A stretch of DNA of 64,000 bases, taken from contig CAJMPR010000003.1 in NCBI GenBank assembly GCA_905215345.1, positions 321,435 to 385,434 of the forward strand, read 5' to 3'. Origin of the DNA: an uncultured bacterium (GTDB lineage Bacteria > Bacteroidota > Bacteroidia > Bacteroidales > Bacteroidaceae). The position numbers were made by a program, and so were the translations under genes. Shown here in pieces: positions 44,761 through 54,119 of this stretch. The stretch's first letter is position 1. Every line of letters begins with the position of its first letter. The notes under the pieces were generated by a model, which was given only the letters and a program-made list of their open reading frames with translations, ran no database searches and had not been told where the DNA came from.

Positions 44761-45300
44761 ATGAACTATCTAAACGGACTTAAAACTCTCATTGCCGTTG
44801 TAATTGCAACATTGGCATTCACTTCTTGTTCGGAAGAACAAACTTCCCTGTCAATCGATGACATTCCGGGAAAAGCAAAAATTATTGGTAGCTTTACTTT
44901 TAATGATGGACAAAGAACTTCAAGCAGTTCAACTTCAAACGTAGACAAACCGGTTGCCAATCAAACTGTATACGTAAAGATCCAAAATGCTTCTATATCC
45001 CCCAACCATACAGGTAACGGATATACTACTTTTGAAACAACCACTAATGCAAACGGTGAATATGAAATTGAAATTCCGGCAGTGGAAACAGGTGTAACAG
45101 TTATAATCCAAGGCGCACCATTCATTGGAAAGAAATACAGCACATCTAGTAGCGCTATTACAGGTGGTACTACAATTACGACCAAAGATGGAGTATATGA
45201 GGCAACTCCTATCACTTTAAACAGCATAACCCCCAATGAAATTATTGCAGCAGGCAAAACGATTTACGGCTTTACTGCTTTTGACTCATCAGCTTACTAA
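44761..45300 (+). CDS. Lipoprotein with a carboxypeptidase-regulatory-like beta domain
   Basis: 179 residues. The signal ends in a lipobox (LAFTSC, Cys near 23). The mature part has a Ser/Thr-rich linker (TSSSSTSNVD), then a beta-sandwich pattern VANQTVYVKIQNAS...TTNANGEYEIEIPAVETGVTVII, as in CarboxypepD_reg-like domains of Bacteroides surface proteins. No catalytic residues seen. It sits 22 nt before an outer-membrane barrel gene, so the two probably form a cell-surface pair. Function not recognised. Confidence 0.7.
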   Translation: MNYLNGLKTLIAVVIATLAFTSCSEEQTSLSIDDIPGKAKIIGSFTFNDGQRTSSSSTSNVDKPVANQTVYVKIQNASISPNHTGNGYTTFETTTNANGEYEIEIPAVETGVTVIIQGAPFIGKKYSTSSSAITGGTTITTKDGVYEATPITLNSITPNEIIAAGKTIYGFTAFDSSAY

Positions 45301-45322
45301 TGCAATATAATATAAGACACAG

Positions 45323-46183
45323 ATGAAAAAAGTATTATCAATTATAGCAATCTGTTTGTTACCTATAATAGGGGCAAATGCGCAAGAAAAGACCACCAAA
45401 CAATATCTCCCTGAAAAAGGCGATTGGGCGATTGGTGTAGATGTAGTTCCATTACTTAAATGTATCGGTGACGGAAGAGGCAACGAAAGTTTTGGTGGCG
45501 GTGCACCCTTTACTAAAGACAATAATGATTTCCTTTTAGTTCCTGATGTTTCCATTTTAGCCAAATATATGCTGACAGACAAAATTGTGCTCCGTGCCAA
45601 TTTAGGATTTATGTTTGGCAGTGACCAAAACAGGGTTTACGTTCAAGACGATAAAGCGATTATAGATAATCCACTATCAGAAGACAAAGTCATAGATGTA
45701 TGCCATATTAACACTAACGGCATGAGTTTGACTTTTGGTGCAGAATTCCGTAAAGGTTCAAGAAGAGTACAAGGTGTATTTGGTGCAGGTATTCTTTTTG
45801 CATTCCAATCTCAAAAGTATACATATGACTGGGGAAATGAAATGACTATGGTCAATCAGAATCCAAGCAGCACTCCTACTTATCCTTCCCTCAACAACGG
45901 GTATCGTTTACTTGAAAACAAATCTCAAGGAAATTTCTATACAGGCGTAACAGGAAGTGTTGGAGTAGAATGGTTCGTTGCTCCTAAAATCTCTTTAGGT
46001 GCCGAAGTTAATGTTACAGCTTACTATATGTTTGGTTCTCAATCATACACAAAAAGCGAAGGGTATAATGCAGCACTTGGCAAGATTGAAGAAAGAACAG
46101 ACCTGAACAGTCCCGGAAACCGAGGTTTCCATATCGGTACGGAAAGCCTTGGCGGAGCATTGAACATGACATTCTATTTCTAA
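45323..46183 (+). CDS. Outer membrane beta-barrel protein
   Basis: 286 residues. Signal peptide (LSIIAICLLPIIGANAQ), then alternating amphipathic strands (GDWAIGVDVVPLL, LRANLGFMFGSDQN, GMSLTFGAEFRKGSRRVQGVFGAG, VTGSVGVEWFVAPKISLGAEVNVTAYY) and a C-terminal aromatic residue (NMTFYF) expected for BAM-dependent insertion. About 10 strands can be guessed. It is co-transcribed with the lipoprotein upstream and ends in a strong terminator. Cargo or role unknown. Confidence 0.8.
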   Translation: MKKVLSIIAICLLPIIGANAQEKTTKQYLPEKGDWAIGVDVVPLLKCIGDGRGNESFGGGAPFTKDNNDFLLVPDVSILAKYMLTDKIVLRANLGFMFGSDQNRVYVQDDKAIIDNPLSEDKVIDVCHINTNGMSLTFGAEFRKGSRRVQGVFGAGILFAFQSQKYTYDWGNEMTMVNQNPSSTPTYPSLNNGYRLLENKSQGNFYTGVTGSVGVEWFVAPKISLGAEVNVTAYYMFGSQSYTKSEGYNAALGKIEERTDLNSPGNRGFHIGTESLGGALNMTFYF

Positions 46184-46210
46184 AATAATAGAGAGAAACA
46201 TAACAAAAAA

Positions 46211-46244
46211 CTCCCTTTGCAAATCTTTGCAAAGGGAGTTTTTT
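46211..46244. terminator. Bidirectional terminator
   Basis: 13-bp perfect stem (46211-46223 with 46226-46238) and a 2-nt loop, flanked by A-run on the left (46205-46210) and T-run on the right (46239-46244). It ends the barrel gene mRNA and the tRNA-Arg transcript from the other strand. Confidence 0.92.
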
Positions 46245-46249
46245 GTTAG

Positions 46250-46322
46250 TGACCCCGGTGCGATTCAAACGCACGACCTTCAGAACCGGAATCTGACGCT
46301 CTATTCACTAAGCTACGGAGCC
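46250..46322 (-). tRNA. tRNA-Arg (anticodon CCG)
   Basis: 73 nt without encoded CCA. On the minus strand: acceptor GGCTCCG/CGGGGTC (with two G-U pairs), D arm GCTT...GAGC, anticodon stem TCAGA/TCTGA with loop TTCCGGT giving anticodon CCG (reads CGG), T arm GTGCG-TTTGAAT-CGCAC and discriminator A. All four arms pair. Confidence 0.95.
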
Positions 46323-46493
46323 TTAATGCGGATGCAAAAGTAGAAAAAATCTCTGCATATTCCTAATGTTCATAGTTTTTTCTATTGATTATTCTTCATT
46401 TTCTCTGCTGTTATTTTGAGACTACCTAACGAGTATATACATACATTTTGTTCTTTTTTTATCAAAAATACAAGCAAGTATCAATATTATTTC

Positions 46494-46501
46494 TATCTTT
46501 G
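46494..46501 (+). promoter_or_regulatory. -7 promoter element of asnA
   Basis: TATCTTTG, 36 bp before the ATG. No TTTG at the -33 position. Confidence 0.6.
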
Positions 46502-46537
46502 CCGGACAATTTAATAGAAGATAGATAGATAAAACAT

Positions 46538-47575
46538 ATGAGTTACCTGATAAAGCCCGAAGGATATAAACCCTTATTGGATTTAAAACAAACAGAATTA
46601 GGCATCAAACAGATTAAAGAGTTCTTTCAATTGAACCTTTCTTCTGAGTTGCGCTTGCGTCGTGTTACAGCTCCACTTTTTGTATTAAAAGGTATGGGTA
46701 TTAATGACGACCTGAACGGAGTAGAACGTGCCGTTTCTTTTCCAATTAAAGATTTAAGTGATGCACAGGCAGAGGTAGTACATTCTCTTGCGAAATGGAA
46801 ACGTCTGACACTTGCCGAATATCATATTGAACCGGGATATGGTATTTATACGGATATGAATGCTATCCGTGCAGATGAAGAATTAGGCAACCTACATTCT
46901 CTTTATGTAGACCAATGGGACTGGGAACGTGTTATCACCGCAGAAAATCGTAATGTGGATTTTCTTAAAGAAATCGTAACCCGCATTTATGCCGCCATGG
47001 TACGTACCGAATATATGGTATACGAAATGTATCCGCAAATCAAGCCATGTCTACCCCAGAAACTACACTTTATTCATGCAGAAGAACTCCGCCAACTGTA
47101 TCCTAACCTGGAGCCTAAATGTCGTGAACATGCCATAGCCAAGAAATACGGTGCAGTATTCATCATTGGTATCGGCTGCAAGTTAAGTGACGGCAAAAAA
47201 CATGACGGACGTGCACCGGACTATGATGATTATACAACTCCCGGATTAAACAACCTGCCCGGATTGAATGGCGACCTGCTACTATGGGACTATGTGTTGC
47301 AACGTAGTGTAGAGCTTTCCTCCATGGGTATCCGTGTAGACAAGGAAGCCTTGCAACGCCAGCTCAAACAAGAAGGAGAAGAAAAGCGGTTGGAGCTTTA
47401 TTTCCACAAGCGTTTGATGAACGACACGCTACCACTTTCCATAGGTGGAGGTATCGGACAATCCCGTTTATGTATGTTCTATTTACGCAAAGCGCATATC
47501 GGTGAAATCCAAGCCAGTATCTGGCCCGAAGATATGCGGCAGGAATGTAAAGCGCATGATATACATCTGATTTAA
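46538..47575 (+). CDS. asnA: Aspartate-ammonia ligase
   Basis: 345 residues of the class II synthetase-like AsnA family. Visible blocks: LRLRRVTAPLFVLKGMGINDDLNGVERAV at 38-66, DQWDWERVI, FIIGIGCKLSDGKKHDGRAPDYDD and the C-terminal LPLSIGGGIGQSRLCM motif 3-like region. Makes asparagine from aspartate, ammonia and ATP. A single gene with its own promoter and a following stem-loop. Confidence 0.95.
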   Translation: MSYLIKPEGYKPLLDLKQTELGIKQIKEFFQLNLSSELRLRRVTAPLFVLKGMGINDDLNGVERAVSFPIKDLSDAQAEVVHSLAKWKRLTLAEYHIEPGYGIYTDMNAIRADEELGNLHSLYVDQWDWERVITAENRNVDFLKEIVTRIYAAMVRTEYMVYEMYPQIKPCLPQKLHFIHAEELRQLYPNLEPKCREHAIAKKYGAVFIIGIGCKLSDGKKHDGRAPDYDDYTTPGLNNLPGLNGDLLLWDYVLQRSVELSSMGIRVDKEALQRQLKQEGEEKRLELYFHKRLMNDTLPLSIGGGIGQSRLCMFYLRKAHIGEIQASIWPEDMRQECKAHDIHLI

Positions 47576-47602
47576 AGATAAGAACAAAATAAAAGAACCG
47601 GC

Positions 47603-47649
47603 AAGTCCCGCAGAATTTTAAATGAAAAGTTAAAGTCTCTGCGGGACTT
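47603..47649. repeat. 12-bp stem between asnA and ung
   Basis: AAGTCCCGCAGA (47603-47614) pairs exactly with 47638-47649 around a 23-nt loop. GC-rich stem, probably a terminator region of asnA, although no T-run follows. Confidence 0.65.
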
Positions 47650-47709
47650 ACTGTATTCTATTGTGAAATATTTGTATCTTAGCATCCGAAACAACCAATA
47701 ATTCCAATT

Positions 47710-48372
47710 ATGAATGTTCAAATAGAAGAAAGCTGGAAAGCACACCTGCAGCCCGAATTCGAGAAAGATTACTTTTGTACATTAACAAACTTCGTACGTG
47801 AAGAGTACGGAAAATACGCCATATATCCACCGGGAAAATTAATTTTCAATGCATTCAACTTATGTCCTTTTGATAAAGTCAAAGTAGTAATCATCGGTCA
47901 GGACCCGTACCATGGTCCCGGACAAGCACATGGACTTTGTTTCTCCGTCAATGACGGTGTGCCCTTCCCCCCTTCCCTACTCAACATCTTCAAAGAGATT
48001 AAGAGTGACATCGGTATAGATGCTCCTTCCACCGGAAACCTAACCCGTTGGGCTGAGCAAGGTGTATTATTACTTAACGCTACTCTTACCGTACGTGCCC
48101 ATCAGGCAGGTTCTCATCAGAACCGAGGTTGGGAAGCTTTTACAGATGCTGCCATCCGTGCCCTTGCAGAAGAACGGGAACACATTGTGTTTATATTATG
48201 GGGAGCTTATGCCCAACGTAAAGGTGCTTTTATTGACCGTAACAAGCATTTAGTCTTGAGTTCCGCACACCCTTCTCCTCTTTCTGCCTATAATGGTTTC
48301 TTTGGCAATAAACATTTCAGTAAAACAAATGAATATTTAAGGGTACACGGAAAGACAGAAATTGCCTGGTGA
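47710..48372 (+). CDS. ung: Uracil-DNA glycosylase (family 1)
   Basis: 220 residues. Catalytic motif VVIIGQDPYHGPGQAHGLCFSV with the water-activating Asp, PPSLLNIFKEI, LLLNATLTVRAHQAGSHQ, and the DNA-intercalating HPSPLSAYNGFFGNKHFS loop. Removes uracil from DNA to start base-excision repair. It converges on the LptD-like gene; the gap holds a long AT/GA-rich hairpin. Confidence 0.96.
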   Translation: MNVQIEESWKAHLQPEFEKDYFCTLTNFVREEYGKYAIYPPGKLIFNAFNLCPFDKVKVVIIGQDPYHGPGQAHGLCFSVNDGVPFPPSLLNIFKEIKSDIGIDAPSTGNLTRWAEQGVLLLNATLTVRAHQAGSHQNRGWEAFTDAAIRALAEEREHIVFILWGAYAQRKGAFIDRNKHLVLSSAHPSPLSAYNGFFGNKHFSKTNEYLRVHGKTEIAW

Positions 48373-48446
48373 GAAACACCCCCTAAACATTAACCTCAAC
48401 TTTAGCAACACAGAGTTGAGGGATGAAAGACGAAGAACGAAATATG

Positions 48447-48513
48447 AGGTATAAAGTATGAAGTATAAGAGATGAGGGACAAAAAATCTTATTTCTCATT
48501 ATACTTTATACCT
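48447..48513. repeat. GA/AT-rich hairpin between ung and the LptD-like gene
   Basis: AGGTATAAAGTAT (48447-48459) and its exact complement (48501-48513) form a 13-bp stem. ATGAGGG (48472-48478), inside that loop, can pair with CCCTCAT (48517-48523) outside it. It lies between two convergent genes and may end both transcripts. Confidence 0.6.
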
Positions 48514-48523
48514 TATCCCTCAT

Positions 48524-51322
48524 TTAGTACCACTGAATATTACTCTGCGTCTGGCTTCTCTGTTCCCACTTCAAATCTTGCAGGATACTGGCATTGGCAC
48601 GGATTGTGAAATTGTAATATTTCCATTGTCCAAAAGGAGAAAGACTGGCTGACATACTGAAGCAGTGCAAATCCCGGGTTATGTTAAAGGAAGTCTGTAC
48701 TATTTTCTTAGCCTCAAAGTCATAACCGGAATTAAAGCTGACTGCCCATTTATTAGAAAGTTTAATATTACCGGAAGCACTGAGGTTATGGGTATAGCGA
48801 TAAGGGTAACGCATAGTCTTTCGGTTGATAGGCTTGCTACGGTCTTCGGAAATATTAAAACTATAGTTGAAATTCAAGGACCAAGGCATCTTGAACACCT
48901 GATACCCTTCAGAATCCACAGCCGCTTTCTCTATTTTCTTTTTAGGAATACCGGTACCGGAATCACCTTCTGCATCTTCACCATCTTCGGTTTCAGTATC
49001 ATTCTTTTTATCCTTTTCCTTGTCTTCCTCTTTCGTTCCGTTAAGTTTCTCCATCCATTTCTTCCAAGTATCATTATTGAAAGTATAGCTAAATGAAGAA
49101 CCATATCCTTGAAAACGGCCAAAGCGACCATAAGACCACTCCGTCCGGTCACTGGGTACTACATTACCATTCTTATCGAAAGTATAGGCGTAGGTTGCAA
49201 ACTGGGAACTCATACTAAATGTATAATTCTTAGTCAGCTTCAAGCGGAGATTCAAGTTAAGGTCACTCCACGGACGAACAGCCGCAGCCATATTGTAACT
49301 GATACTGGCACCGAGTTCATCAATCAGACTAACCTTTCTAACTGTATCCTTCTTACTGTCATAATACTTCATTTCCAGGTTATTGGATATACTGAAAGAT
49401 ATATTTCCCTGTTTGCCCCGTCCCGGTACATCAAAGGCTTGTCCCGAATATGGAGAATAATTGACCGTATCACGTCTTCCGTCCGCATAGGTCTTGATGT
49501 ATGAATCATAATAGCCATAACGGGAAGAGCCAAAGTCCGGAGCAGCACTGATAGATACCGAAGGGGTAATAATATGACGGATCTGGATTTTCTTCTTAGG
49601 AAAAAGTAACGGTTTATACATACCGTATATCTTTGTATTAATACCCAGGCTGGCGTTATAATTATATACCCGGTGGAAACCATAAATAGTATCGGTATTT
49701 ACCTCCTGACCACTGGTTCCAAGGTTGGGATCCCAATCTTTCATTACCTTACGCGTATACCAACGTTCCGTATAGCTGACTGAAGGTGTCAGATTGAAAT
49801 ATTTGAATAAAGTGAAAGTTGCACTGACAGGTATTTCATGTTTCATACCGTTCTTCCAGTCCTTTATCAGATTGGATTTGAACAGCAAGTTATCTTTGGT
49901 CTGAATACTATTGGTAAGACGGCCGGTATAACGAACAGATATCTTTTCATACCATCTCTCCTCACCTACCGCCTTCTTGCGCTTGAAAGGATACAAGGTT
50001 GTCAATGAGATATTCAAGTCGGGCAATGTAACATTAACCGAAGAATCTCTCATTGTTTGCGCGATATTGGTAGTTGCCGCAATTGTCAGTTTCTTGTCAA
50101 AGAGATAACGCGAGTAACTGATACTTGAGGTTTTTGTATTCTGCGACATCGCGTTTGAGTTATACATATTACCGATGTTAGTGCGCTCATAGCTACTGGT
50201 AGCAAAGTTCACACTGGCAGAGAAAGTCTGGTTAGGATTAGCTTTCGCGTCCTGACGGTGCGACCAGACAATCTTGAAGTCCTTTGCCACCGAATAATCG
50301 GGCAAACCTTTGTCTCCTGTCTTCGTCACCTGATAGCTTGCCTGCAACAAACCGGAATACTTATATCGCTTTATATAATTGGATTCAGCATTCAGTGCCC
50401 AAGAACCTTTCGTGAAAATATCAGCCCGCAACTTCAAGTCCATCTTGTCACTGATAGCGAAATAATATCCACCGTCTGTTAATCCGAAACCGCGGCTGGA
50501 GTCATCCATATAAGTCGGCATCAGGAACCCGGATGAGTAGCTACTTGAAAATGGGAAAAAGAAAAACGGTACGGCAAGAGGCAAAGGCACATCTTCCACC
50601 ACCAGATAAGCAGGCCCCGTCACTACATTCTTCTTAGGACGCACCTTGGCATACGTCATCTGCATATAAAAGTGAGGATGTTCATGGTGATCGCAAGTCG
50701 TGTAGCGGCCACTCTTCATATAAAGTTCATCGTCAGCTCCCTTCTTGGCATTGTTACCGGTTACATATCCTTCACCCTGCTGGCTGACAACATTACTGAT
50801 AATACCCTTCTTGCTTTTAAAGTTATAACGAATCGTATTCGTTTCGTAAGGAGTTTCACCGTCTTTGAATACCGGTGTACCTTTTTTCACCCCTAACGTA
50901 TCTTCCACTCCATGCGCATAAACCGTACTACTATCCATATTCATAGTAATAACATCGGCCGCCAGCTCAATCTGCTGATAGTTAACTTTTCCCTGGCCGT
51001 AAAGATGTGCATAACCTCCCTGGGCAAATACGATAGAGTCATTTGCCTCATAAGTGACCGGAGCGTCCAAAGGTTGTTTTTTCTTAGCCGAAGTTGCCAG
51101 TGTATCCATTCGCAGAGAATCATTACGCAGAGAGTCACGTCTTCCTAAGCGGGGAAAACGTAAATTTCCGCCTAACGAATCACCTCGTAAAGTATCTGTC
51201 TGCTGCTTTTCAGGAGGTACCACTCCTCTCCGCCGACGTTGCGATACAGCCTCACCGGAAAGTAGAAGTAAGACGAATAGTAGTATGAATGATATGGATG
51301 TATTTGCTTTCAATGGCGCCAT
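48524..51322 (-). CDS. LptD-like outer-membrane LPS assembly protein
   Basis: 932 residues. Signal peptide (ISFILLFVLLLLSGEAVS), a basic RRRRG stretch, an OstA/LptA-like beta-jellyroll domain at about 85-215 (VTYEANDSIVFAQGGYAHLYGQ; MKSGRYTTCDHHEHPHFY), then a long beta-barrel (about 24-26 strands) including SFNYSYTF-like strands and ending in NIQWY. An acidic-basic EEDKEKDKKNDTETEDGE stretch near 770 is likely an exposed loop. Bacteroidetes LptD proteins are known to be long and divergent. It inserts LPS/LOS into the outer leaflet. Neighbouring sugar-transfer genes fit an envelope theme. Confidence 0.82.
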   Translation of the reverse strand: MAPLKANTSISFILLFVLLLLSGEAVSQRRRRGVVPPEKQQTDTLRGDSLGGNLRFPRLGRRDSLRNDSLRMDTLATSAKKKQPLDAPVTYEANDSIVFAQGGYAHLYGQGKVNYQQIELAADVITMNMDSSTVYAHGVEDTLGVKKGTPVFKDGETPYETNTIRYNFKSKKGIISNVVSQQGEGYVTGNNAKKGADDELYMKSGRYTTCDHHEHPHFYMQMTYAKVRPKKNVVTGPAYLVVEDVPLPLAVPFFFFPFSSSYSSGFLMPTYMDDSSRGFGLTDGGYYFAISDKMDLKLRADIFTKGSWALNAESNYIKRYKYSGLLQASYQVTKTGDKGLPDYSVAKDFKIVWSHRQDAKANPNQTFSASVNFATSSYERTNIGNMYNSNAMSQNTKTSSISYSRYLFDKKLTIAATTNIAQTMRDSSVNVTLPDLNISLTTLYPFKRKKAVGEERWYEKISVRYTGRLTNSIQTKDNLLFKSNLIKDWKNGMKHEIPVSATFTLFKYFNLTPSVSYTERWYTRKVMKDWDPNLGTSGQEVNTDTIYGFHRVYNYNASLGINTKIYGMYKPLLFPKKKIQIRHIITPSVSISAAPDFGSSRYGYYDSYIKTYADGRRDTVNYSPYSGQAFDVPGRGKQGNISFSISNNLEMKYYDSKKDTVRKVSLIDELGASISYNMAAAVRPWSDLNLNLRLKLTKNYTFSMSSQFATYAYTFDKNGNVVPSDRTEWSYGRFGRFQGYGSSFSYTFNNDTWKKWMEKLNGTKEEDKEKDKKNDTETEDGEDAEGDSGTGIPKKKIEKAAVDSEGYQVFKMPWSLNFNYSFNISEDRSKPINRKTMRYPYRYTHNLSASGNIKLSNKWAVSFNSGYDFEAKKIVQTSFNITRDLHCFSMSASLSPFGQWKYYNFTIRANASILQDLKWEQRSQTQSNIQWY

Positions 51323-51402
51323 TAACTAATAGTTTACGCTTGAAGGGGCAAAAGTACGTAATTTATACGGTATAATCTCCCTTTTTAATGAAATTTAGAT
51401 AG

Positions 51403-51939
51403 CTACAAGAACTGTTCGCACCAACGGTCAAAACGCAGCAAACCGGCTTCTCCATAGCGCTGTAAACTCTTTCGGGCTTTCTCTACACTCTTTTCGTGCT
51501 CCAAACGCGTTTTAGAATAGAACTTATCGGCAAAACAAATTACCTGTTCTTCCATACTCACCGGTATCATCTCCCGATGAGGAACAGGCAAGTCTTGCGC
51601 TATAATCTCATCCAACGAGAGACCGGCTCCCGTATGTCTTTCACATACCAGAGCATGCCGGGGATAACCTTCAGCACGCACCAAGTCAGCTCCCAGATAA
51701 CCGTGACAGATATATGGTTTATCACCGAAACAGCAAATACCGTCAGCGTCTGTCAGAAAGATGCCTATATCATGCAGCATAGCCGCTTCATACAGAAAAT
51801 CCCTGTCTAAAGAAAGCTCCGGATGCTTATCGGCCACCCACAGAGCTTTGTCCGCCACGGAACGGCTGTGCGTCAGCAATATATGCTTCAATTCGTTCTC
51901 TTCCGGATAATATTTATCAATTAACTCAATCGGAGACAT
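51403..51939 (-). CDS. HD-domain hydrolase
   Basis: 178 residues from the ATG at 51939 (MSPIELIDKYYPEENELKHI), which lies 1 nt after the stop of the upstream GT39 gene; a longer frame to 51966 would overlap that gene and is less likely. The metal-binding HD motif is AAMLHDIGIF (about 63-72), with the first His in LLTHSRSVA and a later ICFADKFYSKT carrying an Asp. Family members are phosphohydrolases acting on nucleotides or other phosphate esters. Coupled to GT39; substrate unknown. Confidence 0.88.
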   Translation of the reverse strand: MSPIELIDKYYPEENELKHILLTHSRSVADKALWVADKHPELSLDRDFLYEAAMLHDIGIFLTDADGICCFGDKPYICHGYLGADLVRAEGYPRHALVCERHTGAGLSLDEIIAQDLPVPHREMIPVSMEEQVICFADKFYSKTRLEHEKSVEKARKSLQRYGEAGLLRFDRWCEQFL

Positions 51940-51940
51940 T

Positions 51941-53656
51941 TTATTTCTTCTTGAATTTATAAACAATCACTTTATCACGCATATCACAACTACGCAAAGG
52001 AGTACGGTAGACTTCTTCCAACTGATACACTTCTTTATTATTCTGCAAAAATTCCTCTTGCAGCTTATCAATAACCATTACATAACCTTCGGACGGCTGC
52101 GATAATCCGAAAATACGTACACGGTCGCCCAAGTAGTAGTTTACACCATAAAACTTCACTCCCTCGTTATATGAATAAACATTCTCCTGAGGTTCAAGTT
52201 CATTCAAACGGGTAGCCAGATGCTTATCCGACTTCACAGCCAAAACAGTTGGCTGATAAACTCCATCCAAGGCAACAAAAATACAAAGTATACATCCGGC
52301 TATGCCATACAATAATGACCTCGCGTCCGCACGCTTCGCCAAAGAATAAAAAAGACACAGCGCTGCCACCACCGGTAAAAGGAGAATCAATCCTTTCGAA
52401 AAAGAAAGCTGCACACTTTGCAACGCTTGCATGAAAGCAATATTCTCTGCCGCATGCTTGCCTGTTCCCCAGATACTTTCAGGTATCAAACCTAAACGTA
52501 CCACGGCAAAGGTCATAGTGAGTAATAAAGCCAATGAAGCAAAGATATATGCCGAAATCTTGAAAACTTTTGCACCTCGTTGCACCAACGCCAATAGATA
52601 CTCGGCTATCAGCACCGCCATAAACGGGTAGATAGGCAGCAAATATACGCTACGTTTACTCTTTGGAATACAGTAGAATATAAATATAAATAAGATAACT
52701 ACCCAAATAAAGAGTTGCATTGGAGATTGGGAACGGAATTTAATCCATGCCTTTTTACACCGTTCGCCCAAAGAAGCTCCTTCCGGTAAAAAACGAAATC
52801 CTTTCCACTTTAGTCCGAAGAGCGAAATAAGCAAAACCAGAGTCCAGGGTATCCAGCCCCAAATAATAGTCAGGAAGTTATACCAAATTGGATTCTCATG
52901 GGATTCATAAGACATTTTACGGAAGAAACGTCCTGTATTCTCTTCCATCATTAAATTGATGAATGATTGTCCGCCTTGCTGATAAGCCGCTCCAAACCAT
53001 ACAGCTAATGGAATCAAAGACAATAAGCCGATACCCATTAGCGATAAGAAGGTTCTGCCGAATGAACGCCCACGTAATAACTGATAGATACCAATACCTA
53101 CACACGGAAATATCGACCCTACGGGACCTTTTGTCAACGTTGCACACGCCATTAATAATATGGCCAACCATGGTAATCCTTTACAATTCTTTTCATCCCA
53201 ACGGAAAAGCAGACATAGTGATATGACTATGAACGAAACTTGTAGCATATCCAAACGGCATGCCACCGCAGCACGATGCACTTCAAAAGAAGATAAAAGA
53301 AGAATAGAAGTCAGAAATGCCGTCTTTACATCTTTTCGTTTAGCGACAAAGCTAAAGAAGACCAATTGCATGGCCAGAAAAGCAAGCGCCGACGGCATAC
53401 GTGCCGAGAATTCCGAAACCCCGCCCAAAACAGATGATACAACGGCAATCGCCCAATAAAGGAAAGGAGGTTTATAAGCTATTTCCACTCCATAGTTCGT
53501 TGGTAGTATCCAGTTACCACTTTCCAACATAGTATAAGCGACTATCGCCTCACGTGGTTCGCCCTTGGAATAAAAAATCGTTTCTCCTAAAAATGAAACT
53601 AACACAAGCACACTTAGGAGTGCAATGAACCAGAACGCTTTCTTTCTGTCTGACAT
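51941..53656 (-). CDS. GT39-type (ArnT/PMT-like) integral-membrane glycosyltransferase
   Basis: 571 residues, about 12 membrane helices. The first periplasmic loop carries YSKGEPREAIVAYTML, with the acidic-Pro motif of GT39 enzymes (a catalytic Glu/Asp near residue 33), then NWILPTNYGVEIAYKPPFLYW (catalytic loop pattern with conserved Lys-Pro-Pro), and ATLTKGPVGSIFP. Such enzymes use a polyprenyl-phosphate sugar to modify lipid A or other periplasmic acceptors. The GtrB/DPM-like gene at 54379 could supply that donor. Confidence 0.85.
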   Translation of the reverse strand: MSDRKKAFWFIALLSVLVLVSFLGETIFYSKGEPREAIVAYTMLESGNWILPTNYGVEIAYKPPFLYWAIAVVSSVLGGVSEFSARMPSALAFLAMQLVFFSFVAKRKDVKTAFLTSILLLSSFEVHRAAVACRLDMLQVSFIVISLCLLFRWDEKNCKGLPWLAILLMACATLTKGPVGSIFPCVGIGIYQLLRGRSFGRTFLSLMGIGLLSLIPLAVWFGAAYQQGGQSFINLMMEENTGRFFRKMSYESHENPIWYNFLTIIWGWIPWTLVLLISLFGLKWKGFRFLPEGASLGERCKKAWIKFRSQSPMQLFIWVVILFIFIFYCIPKSKRSVYLLPIYPFMAVLIAEYLLALVQRGAKVFKISAYIFASLALLLTMTFAVVRLGLIPESIWGTGKHAAENIAFMQALQSVQLSFSKGLILLLPVVAALCLFYSLAKRADARSLLYGIAGCILCIFVALDGVYQPTVLAVKSDKHLATRLNELEPQENVYSYNEGVKFYGVNYYLGDRVRIFGLSQPSEGYVMVIDKLQEEFLQNNKEVYQLEEVYRTPLRSCDMRDKVIVYKFKKK

Positions 53657-53686
53657 ACTTTCTTCATTTTATATTTTTCGGATGCA

Positions 53687-53722
53687 AAAGTACAAATTAT
53701 TCTATAACAATAGCTAACTTTG
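53687..53722. promoter_or_regulatory. Divergent -7 elements for the GT39 and GtrA genes
   Basis: TACTTTTG on the minus strand (complement of 53687-53694) precedes the GT39 gene by 30 bp, and TAACTTTG on the plus strand (53715-53722) precedes the GtrA gene by 19 bp. No -33 boxes seen. Confidence 0.55.
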
Positions 53723-53741
53723 TTACTCCAATTCCATAAAA

Positions 53742-54119
53742 ATGAAGCAACTAAAACAACTACCTGAGTTCATACGTTTTGTAATAGTGGGCATCCTTGC
53801 AACTGCCCTGCATTACGGACTGTATTTCATTCTACAAAGTTTTATTAATGTCAATGTAGCCTACACCCTTGGCTACGCCATCAGTTTTATCGCCAATTTT
53901 TACCTTACGGCTTACTTCACTTTCGGCAGAAAACCCTCGTGGAGAAAAGCTTTCGGTTTTGGAGGAGCACATCTGGTGAACTATTTATTGCACATGGGAT
54001 TACTAAACCTATTCCTATGGTTGGGGGTTCCCAAGCCTTATGCTCCCATACCTGTATTCGCCATTGCCATACCGATTAATTTTCTGTTGGTACGTTTCGT
54101 TTTTAAGCGGAAGGATTAA
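53742..54119 (+). CDS. GtrA family membrane protein
   Basis: 125 residues with four predicted TM helices. PEFIRFVIVGILATALHYGL and GYAISFIANFYLTAYFTFG are the classical GtrA/DPMS motifs, and a KAFGFGGAHLVNY loop and RFVFKRKD end follow. GtrA proteins are thought to help flip or use polyprenyl-phosphate sugars, together with a GtrB-type transferase such as the gene at 54379. Confidence 0.88.
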   Translation: MKQLKQLPEFIRFVIVGILATALHYGLYFILQSFINVNVAYTLGYAISFIANFYLTAYFTFGRKPSWRKAFGFGGAHLVNYLLHMGLLNLFLWLGVPKPYAPIPVFAIAIPINFLLVRFVFKRKD

